Position numbers and translations under genes: made by a program. The notes beneath the pieces are model-generated. The model made no database searches. It saw only the letters and a list, made by a program, of their open reading frames with translations, and had not been told where the DNA came from. Below are positions 17,019 to 25,044 of a stretch of 44,115 bases of DNA, in pieces. How positions within the stretch are numbered: the first letter of the stretch is position 1; each line of letters begins with the position of its first letter. Source of the DNA: Streptomyces prasinopilosus (GTDB taxonomy: Bacteria > Actinomycetota > Actinomycetes > Streptomycetales > Streptomycetaceae); NCBI RefSeq assembly GCF_001419695.1, contig NZ_LIRG01000007.1, positions 1,781 through 45,895 on the forward strand, in the 5' to 3' direction.

Positions 17019-17957
17019 ATGGATGTGGTGAGTGATGCGATCTCTGCCGTGCGCCTCGGGCACCCTTGGTTCCACCGGCTGCGGACAAGTGGGAGCTGGT
17101 CCGCGCGACTGGACCCGTACGACGGCGCGGGCTTCTACGTCGTCCTCAAGGGCCACTGCCAGCTACTGACCGACGGCAGCGCCCCCCTGCCTCTCAGTGC
17201 GGGTGACGCGGTGCTGCTGCCCCATGGCACAGGCCATGTGATCGCCGATTTCCCGGTTGACGCGGCGGTCGCGAAGAAGGAGGCGGTGCCGTTCGAGCAA
17301 TGGCTTGTGGAGACGAAGCCGCGGACCCGGCCCGGCAGCTACGAGACAGAGGTGCTCTGCGGCAAGTACTGGCTGGACTGCAGCCGCATGCACCCGCTCA
17401 TGGCAGAGCTGCCCGAGGTCGTCAGTCTTCCCGGCCGAGTAGGCAGCCACCTCGAACTCCGTGCCGCCGTCGATCTGCTCGCCGGTGAGCTGGACGAGAT
17501 CCGACCCGGCTCCTGCGCGGCACTCCCGAGCCTGCTCGACCTCCTCCTCGTCTACATGATCCGCGCCTGGATGGTCGAGGCTCCTGGCGGAACCTGGCCC
17601 CGCGCACTGGGTGACCCGGTGGCGGCCGCCGCCCTGCGGGCGCTGCATTCGAACCCGGCCGCGCCGTGGAGCAATGACCGTCTGGCGGCGGAGGCGGGCG
17701 TCTCCCGTCCCACCCTGGCGCGCCGGTTCACCACCTTGGTCGGCCGCCCTCCGATGGCGTACCTCACCTGGTGGCGCGTGATCCGCGCTGCCACCCTGCT
17801 CCGCGACACCCAGGACACCCTGGCCACCATCGCCGACCGAGTCGGCTACGGCAGCCCGTACGCGCTCTCACACGCCTTCCAACGGGAGTTCGGCACCACA
17901 CCGGGACGGTATAGGGCGCAGGCCGCGAGACGATCCTCTGACATCGAAACAAATTGA
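17019..17957 (+). CDS. AraC-family transcriptional regulator (cupin_6 type)
   Basis: 312 residues from ATG 17019; an in-frame ATG at 16956 is possible but would overlap the promoter region. The amino half is a cupin sensor (PYDGAGFYVVLKGHCQLLTDG, then LSAGDAVLLPHGTGHVIAD) characteristic of the AraC_binding family associated with small-molecule sensing. The carboxy end has two helix-turn-helix motifs: WSNDRLAAEAGVSRPTLARRFTTLVG, and DTLATIADRVGYGSPYALSHAFQREFG followed by the family signature TTPGRYR. It is transcribed away from the MBL hydrolase gene, the usual arrangement for a local activator. It appears intact. Confidence 0.9.
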   Translation: MDVVSDAISAVRLGHPWFHRLRTSGSWSARLDPYDGAGFYVVLKGHCQLLTDGSAPLPLSAGDAVLLPHGTGHVIADFPVDAAVAKKEAVPFEQWLVETKPRTRPGSYETEVLCGKYWLDCSRMHPLMAELPEVVSLPGRVGSHLELRAAVDLLAGELDEIRPGSCAALPSLLDLLLVYMIRAWMVEAPGGTWPRALGDPVAAAALRALHSNPAAPWSNDRLAAEAGVSRPTLARRFTTLVGRPPMAYLTWWRVIRAATLLRDTQDTLATIADRVGYGSPYALSHAFQREFGTTPGRYRAQAARRSSDIETN

Positions 17958-18009
17958 CAGCAGACCCCAGTCAGAGGGTATTTGATCCAGGCGTACTGCC
18001 CTGTATGCC

Positions 18010-18192
18010 CTAATGGGTTCCTTGCCGAGTTGGTGTGCTCTCGTCCGTTATGCGCTTGGCGAGGTTGTCGATCGAGGCGCCATGGATCATCGCCTCGGAG
18101 CTGGTCGTGAGCGTCTCGTAGTCGCGGGCGAGGCGGCGGTGCATCATAATCGAGTCGATACTCCGCTCCACTACCCAGTGCCTTTTCGCGAC
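18010..18192 (-). pseudogene. IS5-family transposase, carboxy-terminal scrap (type A)
   Basis: The minus strand gives RHWVVERSIDSIMMHRRLAR, then DYETLTTSSEAMIHGASIDN and a TAG stop at 18010. The VVERSI block corresponds to the Y-(2)-R/Glu region that ends IS5-family DDE domains. Only about 60 codons remain. The fragment abuts, head to tail, another IS5-type relic on the opposite strand at 18193. Confidence 0.6.
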
Positions 18193-18778
18193 ATGGAATC
18201 CACGCTTTCCTGGATTGTGGTTGATGCCTTGTCAGGCGTGCGTGCCGATCTTGTTCCTGACGACCTGTGGGAGCGGGTTGCTCCACTGCTGCCGCCTGCT
18301 CCTGAACGGCGTCATCACCATCCCGAGCGGTTGCGTGTTCCGGACCGTGTGGCACTCGCCGGTGTGATGTACGTGCTGCGGACCGGTGTGGCCTGGCGTG
18401 ACGTCTCAGCGGAGGCCGTGGGCTGCTCCGGGGTGACGGCCTGGCGCCGGCTGCGGGACTGGACCGGAGAATCCCGAGACGATGTCAGGGGCGTAGGGGT
18501 CGTGCGGTAGGGGGTGTAAGGGGCGTCAACCGATCGGTTGATCGCTGACGAGCGTGTTGGGTGATGTGCCGGCCCGAACCGGCCCGGCACTGTGGAAGCA
18601 TGACTCTCACGAACGGTTGGGGCGCCGCCGCCGGGTGATCGAGCGCACCATGTCCTGGCTGTCCGGTTACCGGCGCTTGAACCCTCGCTACGAGCGCGAT
18701 CCCCGTAATTACCTGTCCTTTCTCGGTCTCGCCGCAGCCCTGTGCTGCTACAAGCGGCTCATCCGCCTCACCACGTAG
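18193..18778 (+). pseudogene. IS5-family transposase with internal deletion (type B)
   Basis: The amino part reads VRADLVPDDLWERVAPLLPP, RLRVPDRVALAGVMYVLRTGVAWRDV and SGVTAWRRLRDWT up to about 18468. The next ~125 bp is out of frame with several stops. From about 18600 the carboxy end reappears: RRRRVIERTMSWLSGYRRLNPRYERDPRNYLSFLGLAAALCC. The central DDE residues are therefore deleted, and only the terminal Glu region survives. Terminal repeats were not identified. Confidence 0.75.
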
Positions 18779-18847
18779 GACACGGTCTTATAAGTGGTTA
18801 TGCGTACACGACGGCTCGTTGTCGGACCGTTCTTGTACGGTCCGCCC

Positions 18848-19726
18848 ATGACATCAGGACCAGAAGACCGCTTCCGCCCTTTCCGGGAGAGGGCGAAGGC
18901 GAAAGGGATACCGGCTGACGATGTGGAGCGGTGGCTCACCCTGGTGCGGCCCTGCGCGACTCTGGCATCGACGGCGGATGACGAGTTCGGGCCCGTCGTA
19001 GGCAGGTTCGGTGGCCCCCTGCTGCTTCCGGACGGCATCCCGGATCCCGGGCACCCCTTCGTGGCCTCCATCGATCTTGCCGCTCTGCCGGCCGACGCGA
19101 CGGATCTGCCCCTGCCGCCCGAGGGGCACCTGCTGTTCTTCGCCCTGGCCGACGACCAGAGGGACCACCAATCGGTCGGCTCCGTGGTCCATGTGCCCGT
19201 GGGCACACAGGTCTCACAGCGGGACAAGCATGCCTGGAACGTACACGAATACGAGGAGTGGGACAGGGAATTCGGCAAGCTCTTCGAGGGCTATCCGGAA
19301 GGCGAGCTGCGCGCGCGTGCCGAGGTGTCGCTCCCGCACCACACCTCTGTCTTCCCGGTCGGCCGGCAGCTGAGGGCCGACATCCCCGGTCACCCCCTGT
19401 GCGATGACCTCGTCGAGGCGTGGCAGGAGACCAAGGACGGCATCGTCCAAAGTGGCGAGATGCAGATCGGGGGATTCGGGGACGAGGAGGACGTCGACGT
19501 CGACCCCGTCGACGTGGCCGTACGCACAGCCCTGTACGCAGTCGAGATGGGTGACTGGGAGGGGCCGGTGTCCGACGACCCCGCCGACTGGGTGCTGCTC
19601 GCCGACTGGTACGCCCCCGGCCTCAGACATCGCGAGGGCTCCACCCTGCACTGGGTGATCCAGCGTGAGGATCTGATCGCGCGACGCTTTGAGCGCACCT
19701 TCACCACTTTTGCCTGGAACCCGTGA
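18848..19726 (+). CDS. DUF1963 (YwqG-like) family protein
   Basis: 292 residues. ATG 18848 is chosen because family similarity begins within the next 20 residues; upstream in-frame codons at 18794 look like leader. The body matches the YwqG/DUF1963 pattern: SRFGGPLLLPDG-like block (GRFGGPLLLPDGIPDPGHPF), FVASIDLAALP, GHLLFFALADDQ, an acidic middle segment, HPLCDDLVEAWQ, QIGGFGDEEDVDVDP, WVLLADWYAP and a closing LHWVIQREDLIARRFERT. The function of the family is unknown; members have been linked to stress and toxin-immunity neighbourhoods, which is not evident here. The Shine-Dalgarno signal is weak, so leaderless translation is possible. The gene lies between IS5 and IS6 relics. Confidence 0.8.
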   Translation: MTSGPEDRFRPFRERAKAKGIPADDVERWLTLVRPCATLASTADDEFGPVVGRFGGPLLLPDGIPDPGHPFVASIDLAALPADATDLPLPPEGHLLFFALADDQRDHQSVGSVVHVPVGTQVSQRDKHAWNVHEYEEWDREFGKLFEGYPEGELRARAEVSLPHHTSVFPVGRQLRADIPGHPLCDDLVEAWQETKDGIVQSGEMQIGGFGDEEDVDVDPVDVAVRTALYAVEMGDWEGPVSDDPADWVLLADWYAPGLRHREGSTLHWVIQREDLIARRFERTFTTFAWNP

Positions 19727-19732
19727 GTGGGC

Positions 19733-19922
19733 GCCGTCACGTCGGGTGACTGGGCGGGGTGATCTTCGAGTTGATCAGGCCGGGAGGAGTCCTCCGTAGA
19801 CAGTGCGCCGCCGTACAGGGGGCACCGGTGTCCGGCCGAGGTGATCGTGCACTGCGTGTGGCTGTACTTCCGCTTCCCGCTCGGCTTCCGGGAGGCGGAG
19901 GAACTGATGCTCGAGCGCGGTC
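19733..19922 (+). mobile_element. IS6-family element copy 2a, 5' fragment
   Basis: The fragment opens with an IS6-like end (GTCACGTCGGGTGACTGGG and GGGGTGATCTTC) seven bases after the DUF1963 stop. It continues through the transposase start region into HCVWLYFRFPLGFREAEELMLERG in shifted frames. It stops abruptly at about 19920, where the sequence switches to the opposite-strand 3' end of another IS6 copy. Confidence 0.75.
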
Positions 19923-20634
19923 ATCTCGGTTCGGTAGCCGGGGGCGGTCATCCGGTGGCGGGGCCGGAAGTGGGGGAGAGGCCGCTGAACGCGGCCAGGA
20001 ACCGCTGGGCTCCGCCGACGCCACGGAAGCCTTTCATGGCGCGCTCGCGCTGCCGGGTGGGCCGGTCGGTTGTTCTCGGCCCGGTTGTTCAGGCTCTTGT
20101 GAGCACGGTGCTCGACCGAGGGCATGACCTGGCGGTGGGCGACGCCGTAGGAGCGCAGCTTGTCGGTGACGATCACCCGGGGCACCGTGCGCGTCGTCTT
20201 CAGGAGCTTGCGGAAGAAGCGTCGGGCCGTGGCCTTGTCCCGCCGGTTCTGCGCGGGGATTTCCAGGACGGTGCCGTCGGCGTCGACGGCCCGCTACAGG
20301 TACTTCAGCTCACCGTTGATCTTGATGAAGACCTCGTCCAGGTGCCACTTGTCACCCGGACGAGGACGCCGGCGGCGCAGCACGTTGGCGTAGGCCTGCC
20401 CGAACTTGGCGCACCACCGCCGGACGGTTTCGTAGGAGACGACCACGCCGCGCTCGAGCATCAGTTCCCCGGCCTCCCGGAACGACAGCGGGAACCGGTG
20501 GTACAGCCACACGCAGTGGGGGATGATCTCGACGGGGTACCGGTGCCCCCGGACGGCGATACGGACGCCACAAGCAGTCCCCTCCCCGATACGACCTCCA
20601 CGAAGATCATCCCATGCCGGTCAGCCAACGTGAC
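19919..20634 (-). mobile_element. IS6-family element copy 2b, 3'-truncated, inactivated
   Basis: The terminal repeat CGTTGTCACGTTGG (minus strand) lies at about 20622-20635. The transposase then reads WLYHRFPLSFREAGELMLERG, SYETVRRWCAKFGQAYAN, GDKWHLDEVFIKINGELKYL, a TAG at 20294-20296 in place of Trp, RAVDADG, VIVTDKLRSYGVAHRQVMPS and, after a frame change, RQRERAMKGFRGVGGAQRF. It ends at TEM near 19923. The upstream part of the gene is also frame-shifted near 20540. The last ~20 codons and the distal repeat are missing. Confidence 0.8.
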
Positions 20635-20895
20635 AACGTCGGTGCGGCCTCAAGGCCATTCGTCTTCGACTCCGCCTGCGGGCGCTCCGCCTTGCCTCCG
20701 TACCCTGGGATCGGCGCTGCCTGCAAGCGCCCGTAAATCGGAGAAAAAGGACGAGGATACCCTCTTGTCCACCCCGCTCCTTCAGGGATGACAGTGCCCG
20801 CTTGGACCATGTCGGGGCATGACGACTGGAATAGAGCTGCAGCCTGTGGTCGTTACCCCTGCACTTGGTGCTGCGAACATAAGGAAAATCCCACA

Positions 20896-21885
20896 GTGTC
20901 TGTGCCTTTGAACATTCTCGATCTGGTCTCCATCTCCGAGGGGTCCACCGCCCAAGAAGCCATCGCCGCCTCGATGGGATCGGCCCGCCTCGCCGATCAA
21001 CTGGGCTATCGTCGGCTCTGGTTCGCCGAGCACCACAACACCCCGAATCTCGCTGCCAGCGCCACCGCGCTGCTGATCTCCCGGGCCGCCTCGGTCACCG
21101 AGCGGATCCGTCTGGGCTCCGGCGGGGTGATGCTTCCTAACCACGCTCCGCTCATGGTAGCCGAGCAGTACGGAACCTTGGCCAACATGCATGGGGATCG
21201 GATCGACTTGGGCTTGGGACGGGCTCCAGGAACAGACATGATGACCGCCCAGGCACTGAGCCGCTCCTCAGCTGAGCCCCAGGCCTTCGCCCAGAGCATC
21301 TACGACCTTCAGGGTTGGTTCAGTAAGATGGGCACCGCGCACAGCGTGAAGATTGTGTCTTCCGTTTCCGCCGGGACCGAGGTGCCCATCTGGGTTCTCG
21401 GATCCACCGTCAATGGCGCCTCCATCGCGGGCCAGCTGGGTCTGCCGTTTTCCCTTGCCTCGCATTTCGCGCCCGACCAGATCGATCAGGCGATCCAGGT
21501 ATACAGGGAGGCATTCAATGCCGAAGCGCTCACCGCTCAGATCGAAAAGCCCTACGTGATGGCCGGCATCAACGTCATGGTTGCCGGCACCGACGAGGAG
21601 GCGAAGCGCGAATTCACGGTGGTCGAGCAGATGTTCCGCGACGTCATGCGCGGTCAGTCCCGCAAGATGCAGCCGCCGGTGGCCCCGGAGACGCTCGCAG
21701 GGCAGGGCCGACCAGACCGATCCATGCTGCGGATCAAAGCCGTGGGTGCCCCGCAGACGGTGAAGGCTCAGCTGCAGGAATTCGTGGAGCGCACCGGCGC
21801 CGATGAACTCATCACCGTCACCTACGCGTACGACCCAGCCGTACGAGACCGCTCACTGCGGCTGCTCGCCGAGACCTGGCTCTGA
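20896..21885 (+). CDS. Luciferase-like (LLM class) flavin-dependent oxidoreductase
   Basis: 329-residue TIM-barrel monooxygenase using reduced flavin. GTG 20896 follows AAGGAAAA at good spacing, and the product opens directly with strand 1 (VPLNILDLVSISEG). Recognisable blocks are SARLADQLGYRRLWFAEHHN, SVTERIRLGSGGVMLPNHAPLMVAEQYGTL, RIDLGLGRAPGTD (phosphate contact of FMN), VPIWVLGSTVNGASIAG, LGLPFSLASHFAPDQ and ADELITVTYAYD near the end. The order is that of the MsnO8/YhbW-type single-subunit group. Substrate unknown. Base composition is visibly less GC-rich than neighbours. It is flanked on both sides by inward-facing left ends of IS6 copies, so horizontal acquisition is plausible. Confidence 0.9.
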   Translation: MSVPLNILDLVSISEGSTAQEAIAASMGSARLADQLGYRRLWFAEHHNTPNLAASATALLISRAASVTERIRLGSGGVMLPNHAPLMVAEQYGTLANMHGDRIDLGLGRAPGTDMMTAQALSRSSAEPQAFAQSIYDLQGWFSKMGTAHSVKIVSSVSAGTEVPIWVLGSTVNGASIAGQLGLPFSLASHFAPDQIDQAIQVYREAFNAEALTAQIEKPYVMAGINVMVAGTDEEAKREFTVVEQMFRDVMRGQSRKMQPPVAPETLAGQGRPDRSMLRIKAVGAPQTVKAQLQEFVERTGADELITVTYAYDPAVRDRSLRLLAETWL

Positions 21886-21888
21886 GCC

Positions 21889-21909
21889 TCACGGAACACC
21901 GCTCCGTGA
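21889..21909 (+). terminator. Short hairpin after the LLM oxidoreductase
   Basis: TCACGGA pairs with TCCGTGA across a 7-nt loop, starting four bases after the stop codon. The stem is short and not followed by a T run, so it is only a candidate terminator. Confidence 0.4.
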
Positions 21910-21944
21910 TCCCGCGGTGCCAGCGGAAAGACACCGGTCACGAC

Positions 21945-22262
21945 ACTGTCGCGTCGGCTGACCGGGTGGGATGATCTTCTGGTTGGTCATGCCGGGGAGG
22001 GATCGCCCGTGGACAGCGTGCCGCCGTCGTACCAGGGGCACCGCTTCCCGCTGTCGTACCGCGAGGCCGGGGAGCTGCTGCAGCAGCGTGGCGTGATCGT
22101 CTCCCACAAGACGGTGCGCCGCTGATGCGCCACGTTCGGACAGGACTACGCCAACGCCCTGCGCCACGGGCACCCCCGCCCTGGCGACAAGTGGCACCTC
22201 GACGAGGTCTTCATCACCGTCAACGGCGAGCGGAAGTACCTGTGGCGCGCGGGACCAGGACG
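21945..22262 (+). mobile_element. IS6-family element copy 3, 5' fragment
   Basis: The left end is ACTGTCGCGTCGGCTGACC followed by GGGTGGGATGATCTTC. The gene region gives PPSYQGHRFPLSYREAGELLQQRG, SHKTVRR, a TGA at 22123-22125 where other copies have Trp, CATFGQDYAN, GDKWHLDEVFITVNGERKYLWRA, and then stops at about 22250. The sequence QHRFPLSYREAG is more divergent than the other copies, so this is a distinct IS6 subtype. The right half is replaced by an IS3 end. Confidence 0.75.
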
Positions 22263-22267
22263 GCAAT

Positions 22268-22464
22268 GAGGATGATCCTTTGGAGTGGACACCCTGACAA
22301 TGGATCTTGATGGTCCAGGGAGGGATGTCCAGGTGGGACGCAAGTCTCCGTATCCGGAGGAGTTCAGGAAGGACGCCGTCGCGCTCTACCGCGCCGCGGC
22401 CGGGAAGCGGACGTACTCGGCGGTGGCCGCGGATCTCGGGATCACCGCGGAGTCTCTGCGGAGG
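22268..22464 (+). pseudogene. IS3-family element, left end and OrfA amino terminus
   Basis: TGGAGTGGACACCCTGACA near 22280 resembles an IS3-family left end. A frame from GTG 22333 gives VGRKSPYPEEFRKDAVALYR, then TYSAVAADLGITAESLRRR, the helix-turn-helix of OrfA. It is cut at 22464 by the terminal repeat of IS6 copy 4, and no further IS3 sequence appears on the other side of that copy. Confidence 0.75.
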
Positions 22465-23311
22465 CGTTGTCACGTTGACGAGGATGTGATCACTTGACGC
22501 CATGTCAGGTGTTGTGGGGATCCGGGGGTCTGGGCTCAGGCCCCCACGGGCGGGCCGACGCTGCCGGTGATCTGAGCCCAGATCACGAAGCGGATAGTCG
22601 TCTCGGCGTGGTATGTGGTGGCGGTGGGGCCGGAAGTGCGGTGAGATGTCGCTGAACGCGGCCAGGAACCGCTGGGCTCCGCCGGTGCTGCGGAAGCCCT
22701 TCATGGCGCGTTCGCGCTGCCGTGTGGGCTGGTGGCTGTTCTCTGCCCGGTTGTTGAGGCCCTTGTGCGAGCGGTGTTCCACGCAGGGCATGACCTCGCG
22801 GTGGGCCGCGCCGTAGGAGCGGAGCCTGTCGGTGACGATCACCCTCGGCACCGTGCGGGTCTTCTTCAGCAGCCTGCGGAAGAAGCGCCGGGCCGCGGCC
22901 GTGTCCCGGCGGGACTGGACCAGGATGCCGGGCACGGTGCCGTCGGCGTCGACGGCCCGCCACAGGTACTTCCGTTCCTCGTTGATTTTGATGAAGACCT
23001 CGCCCAGGTGCCATTTATCCCCGGGCCGGGGCCGTCTCCGGCGCAGGCCGTCGGAGTATGCCTGCCCGAACTTCGCGCACCAGCGCCGGACCGTCTCGTG
23101 GGGGACGAGCACGCCGCGCTCGAGCATCAGCTCCTCGACCTCGCGGAAGCCGAGCGGGAAGCGGAAGTACCGCCACACCCAGTGTGCGATGACCTCGACC
23201 GGGTACCGGTGCCCCTTGTAAGACGGCGGCGTACTGCCCACGGATAACCCCCTCCGCGCGACGACACCCGGGCGGTCGAGGCCATCGGTGCGGTGATCAT
23301 GCAAGCGGTCA
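22464..23311 (-). mobile_element. IS6-family element copy 4, nearly full length, C-terminal frameshift
   Basis: The right terminal repeat GCGTTGTCACGTTG is at 22464-22477. The transposase starts at GTG 23241 (GGAGGGGG upstream) and reads PPSYKGHRYPVEVIAHWVW, FREVEELMLERGVLVPHETV, CAKFGQAYSDGLRRRRPRPG, DKWHLGEVFIKINEERKYLW, QSRRDTAAARRFFRRL and VIVTDRLRSYGAAHREVMP with no stop as far as ISPHFRP. A deletion of about 10-11 bp near 22610 then shifts the frame, so the closing block IRFVIWAQITG is out of frame before the intended stop at 22536. In the catalytic motif WHLDEVF the Asp is replaced by Gly (WHLGEVF), which would remove the first DDE residue. The left terminal repeat is not recognisable beyond TGACCG at 23306-23311. 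Confidence 0.85.
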
Positions 23312-23671
23312 CTCCGGCGAGCCGGCCGTAGCGACGAGCTTGTGACGGGGACCCGCTGGGTGCGACGAGCCGGGTATGGCTTCGGCATCCGGCGGGTTCA
23401 CCCCTTGCCTGCGCGACGCACACGAATATCTGGTGCACCGCCGAGTTCGCGAGGGAGCGGCAGCGCTGCTGTCGGCACGACCGGGAGCCCGGCCGCTCCG
23501 AATGCCACGACGACGGACCGGTCCCGCCGCGGACCGGCGGGGCGACGCGCTGGTCACGCCGGGGTTGCCTCCGGGGGCGGACGTGTGAGGGATGCTGCCA
23601 GGTCGGCGGTCGGGGAGCTTGGAACACGGCTGGTCGTCGGGTTCGCGCCCCCCGCTGAGCGTCCGTCGCGC
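23312..23671. other. Gene-free stretch between IS6 copy 4 and the ROK regulator
   Basis: About 360 bp containing short frames on both strands but no recognisable domain, start signal or repeat. It may contain the terminator of the ROK gene, which ends at 23672, and flanking DNA of the IS copy. Confidence 0.35.
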
Positions 23672-24907
23672 TCACACCGCCGTCGCGTCCGTCGCGAGGG
23701 CGCGGTCGACCTGGGCGGGGGACAGCGCGTGCTCGATCGCCAGGATGCCGGCGCCGATCGCGCCCGCGTTCTCGCCGATCCGGCTCGGCTCGATCCGCAG
23801 GACGTTGGTCGCCAGTGGGTTGGAGCGGCCGTAGACCGCCTCGCGGACGCCGGCGAGCAGTTGGTCGTGTACGGCGGAGAGGGCGCCGCCGACGACGACC
23901 GTCTCCGGGTTGAAGAAGTTCACCAGTCCGGACAGCACCTCGCCGATCGCGCGACCGGCCTCGCGGACTGTGCGGACGGCTTCGCGGTTTCCTTCCCTGA
24001 CCAGTCGGACGACGTCGAGGCTCCCGATGGCCTCCAGCCCCACATCCCGCAGCCGGGCCGCCATTGCGGCACCTGCTGCGACGGCCTCCAGACAGCCGGA
24101 GTTGCCGCAGTGGCAGGGCTCGTCGCGCTCGCCGACACGGATGTGCCCGATGTCCCCGGCCGAACCCTGGGCGCCTCGGTGGATGTGGCCGTCGGCGACG
24201 ATGCCGCAACCGATGCCCGTGCCGACTTTCAGGTACAGCAGGTGCAGCGCGTCGGAGAATGCCCGGCGCTGCTCGGCCAGTGCCATGACGTTCACGTCGT
24301 TGTCCACCAGTGCCCTGACGCCGAAGCGCTCGCCGAAGAACTCGGGAACGGGGTAGTGGTGCCAGCCCGGCATGATCGGCGGATCCACCGGGCGTCCGGT
24401 GGAGAACTCCACCGGGCCGGGCACACCGACGCCGATGGCCCGCAGCGTCCGCGGGGCCGTCCCGTCGGCTACTTTGAGCAGCCTGGGCAGGGTCCGCTCG
24501 ACGTGTCCGAGGACGGCCTCGGGCCCGTCCGCGATGGTCAGCGGGTCCTCGCGGACCGCGAGCAGGGTGCCCTTGACGTCCAGCAAGCCGACCCGGCAGT
24601 GCGAAGCCCCGATGTCGACACCGGCGATGGCATGTCCGTGGGTCCGCAGGGAGAGCCGGCGCGGCGGACGGCCGCCGGTCGAGGGCGCCTCGGTGTCCTC
24701 GTCGACGAAACCATGGGCGATCAGGGCGTCGACGCGGTGGGAGACGGTGGAACGGGCGAGCCCGGTGTGCCGGGCGATCTCGGCGCGCGTGACGGCGACG
24801 CCCGAACTGATCAGTGCCAGCACCTCGCCGGGGGTCTGGCCCGGGGGCGAACTCGGTCCTGGGCTGGGGTCCGATGTCAGGGACGGCGAGGAGAAATGGG
24901 AGCTCAC
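23672..24907 (-). CDS. ROK-family transcriptional regulator (NagC/XylR type)
   Basis: 411 residues if GTG 24907 is used; GTG 24928 (seven codons earlier) is an equal alternative, and neither has a strong ribosome binding site. The amino domain is a winged helix-turn-helix (VTRAEIARHTGLARSTVSHRVDALIAHGFV, with GGRPPRRL as wing). The rest is a ROK sugar-kinase fold: VDIGASHCRVGLLDVKG as phosphate-1 region, GVGVPGPVEF, VDNDVNVMALAEQ, KVGTGIGCGIVADG, GSAGDIGHI and the zinc-binding CHCGNSGCLEAVAAG. It diverges from the sugar ABC importer, the standard position for a local repressor released by the imported sugar. Kinase activity is unlikely to be its role. Confidence 0.9.
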   Translation of the reverse strand: MSSHFSSPSLTSDPSPGPSSPPGQTPGEVLALISSGVAVTRAEIARHTGLARSTVSHRVDALIAHGFVDEDTEAPSTGGRPPRRLSLRTHGHAIAGVDIGASHCRVGLLDVKGTLLAVREDPLTIADGPEAVLGHVERTLPRLLKVADGTAPRTLRAIGVGVPGPVEFSTGRPVDPPIMPGWHHYPVPEFFGERFGVRALVDNDVNVMALAEQRRAFSDALHLLYLKVGTGIGCGIVADGHIHRGAQGSAGDIGHIRVGERDEPCHCGNSGCLEAVAAGAAMAARLRDVGLEAIGSLDVVRLVREGNREAVRTVREAGRAIGEVLSGLVNFFNPETVVVGGALSAVHDQLLAGVREAVYGRSNPLATNVLRIEPSRIGENAGAIGAGILAIEHALSPAQVDRALATDATAV

Positions 24908-25044
24908 AGAAGCAACGATAAAGATCACCTTGCCTATGGGCCATACTTTGTTCGGTGAACGATCAAAATGCGGGGACTATTGCTTCTCAGTGATCCGTGC
25001 TTTATGTATTGACAGGGGAAAGTCAGGTCGCAATTCTGCCGGGC
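24908..25044. promoter_or_regulatory. Divergent control region of the sugar importer with candidate operator
   Basis: An 11-bp inverted repeat GTTCGGTGAAC lies at 24950-24960, flanked by A/T-rich arms (ACTTT on the left, GATCAAAAT on the right). The whole region is A/T-rich compared with the genes on either side. ROK regulators bind A/T-flanked palindromes between divergent genes, so this is the best operator candidate. Confidence 0.4.

Noticed and set aside
8756-22125. TGA read as tryptophan (altered code)
   Set aside because: Many intact genes in the window end at TGA and use TGG for Trp; only transposases contain internal TGA.
23376-23588. Short plus-strand frame between IS6 copy 4 and the ROK gene
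   Set aside because: No recognisable family, no ribosome binding site and Arg/Ala-rich shadow composition.
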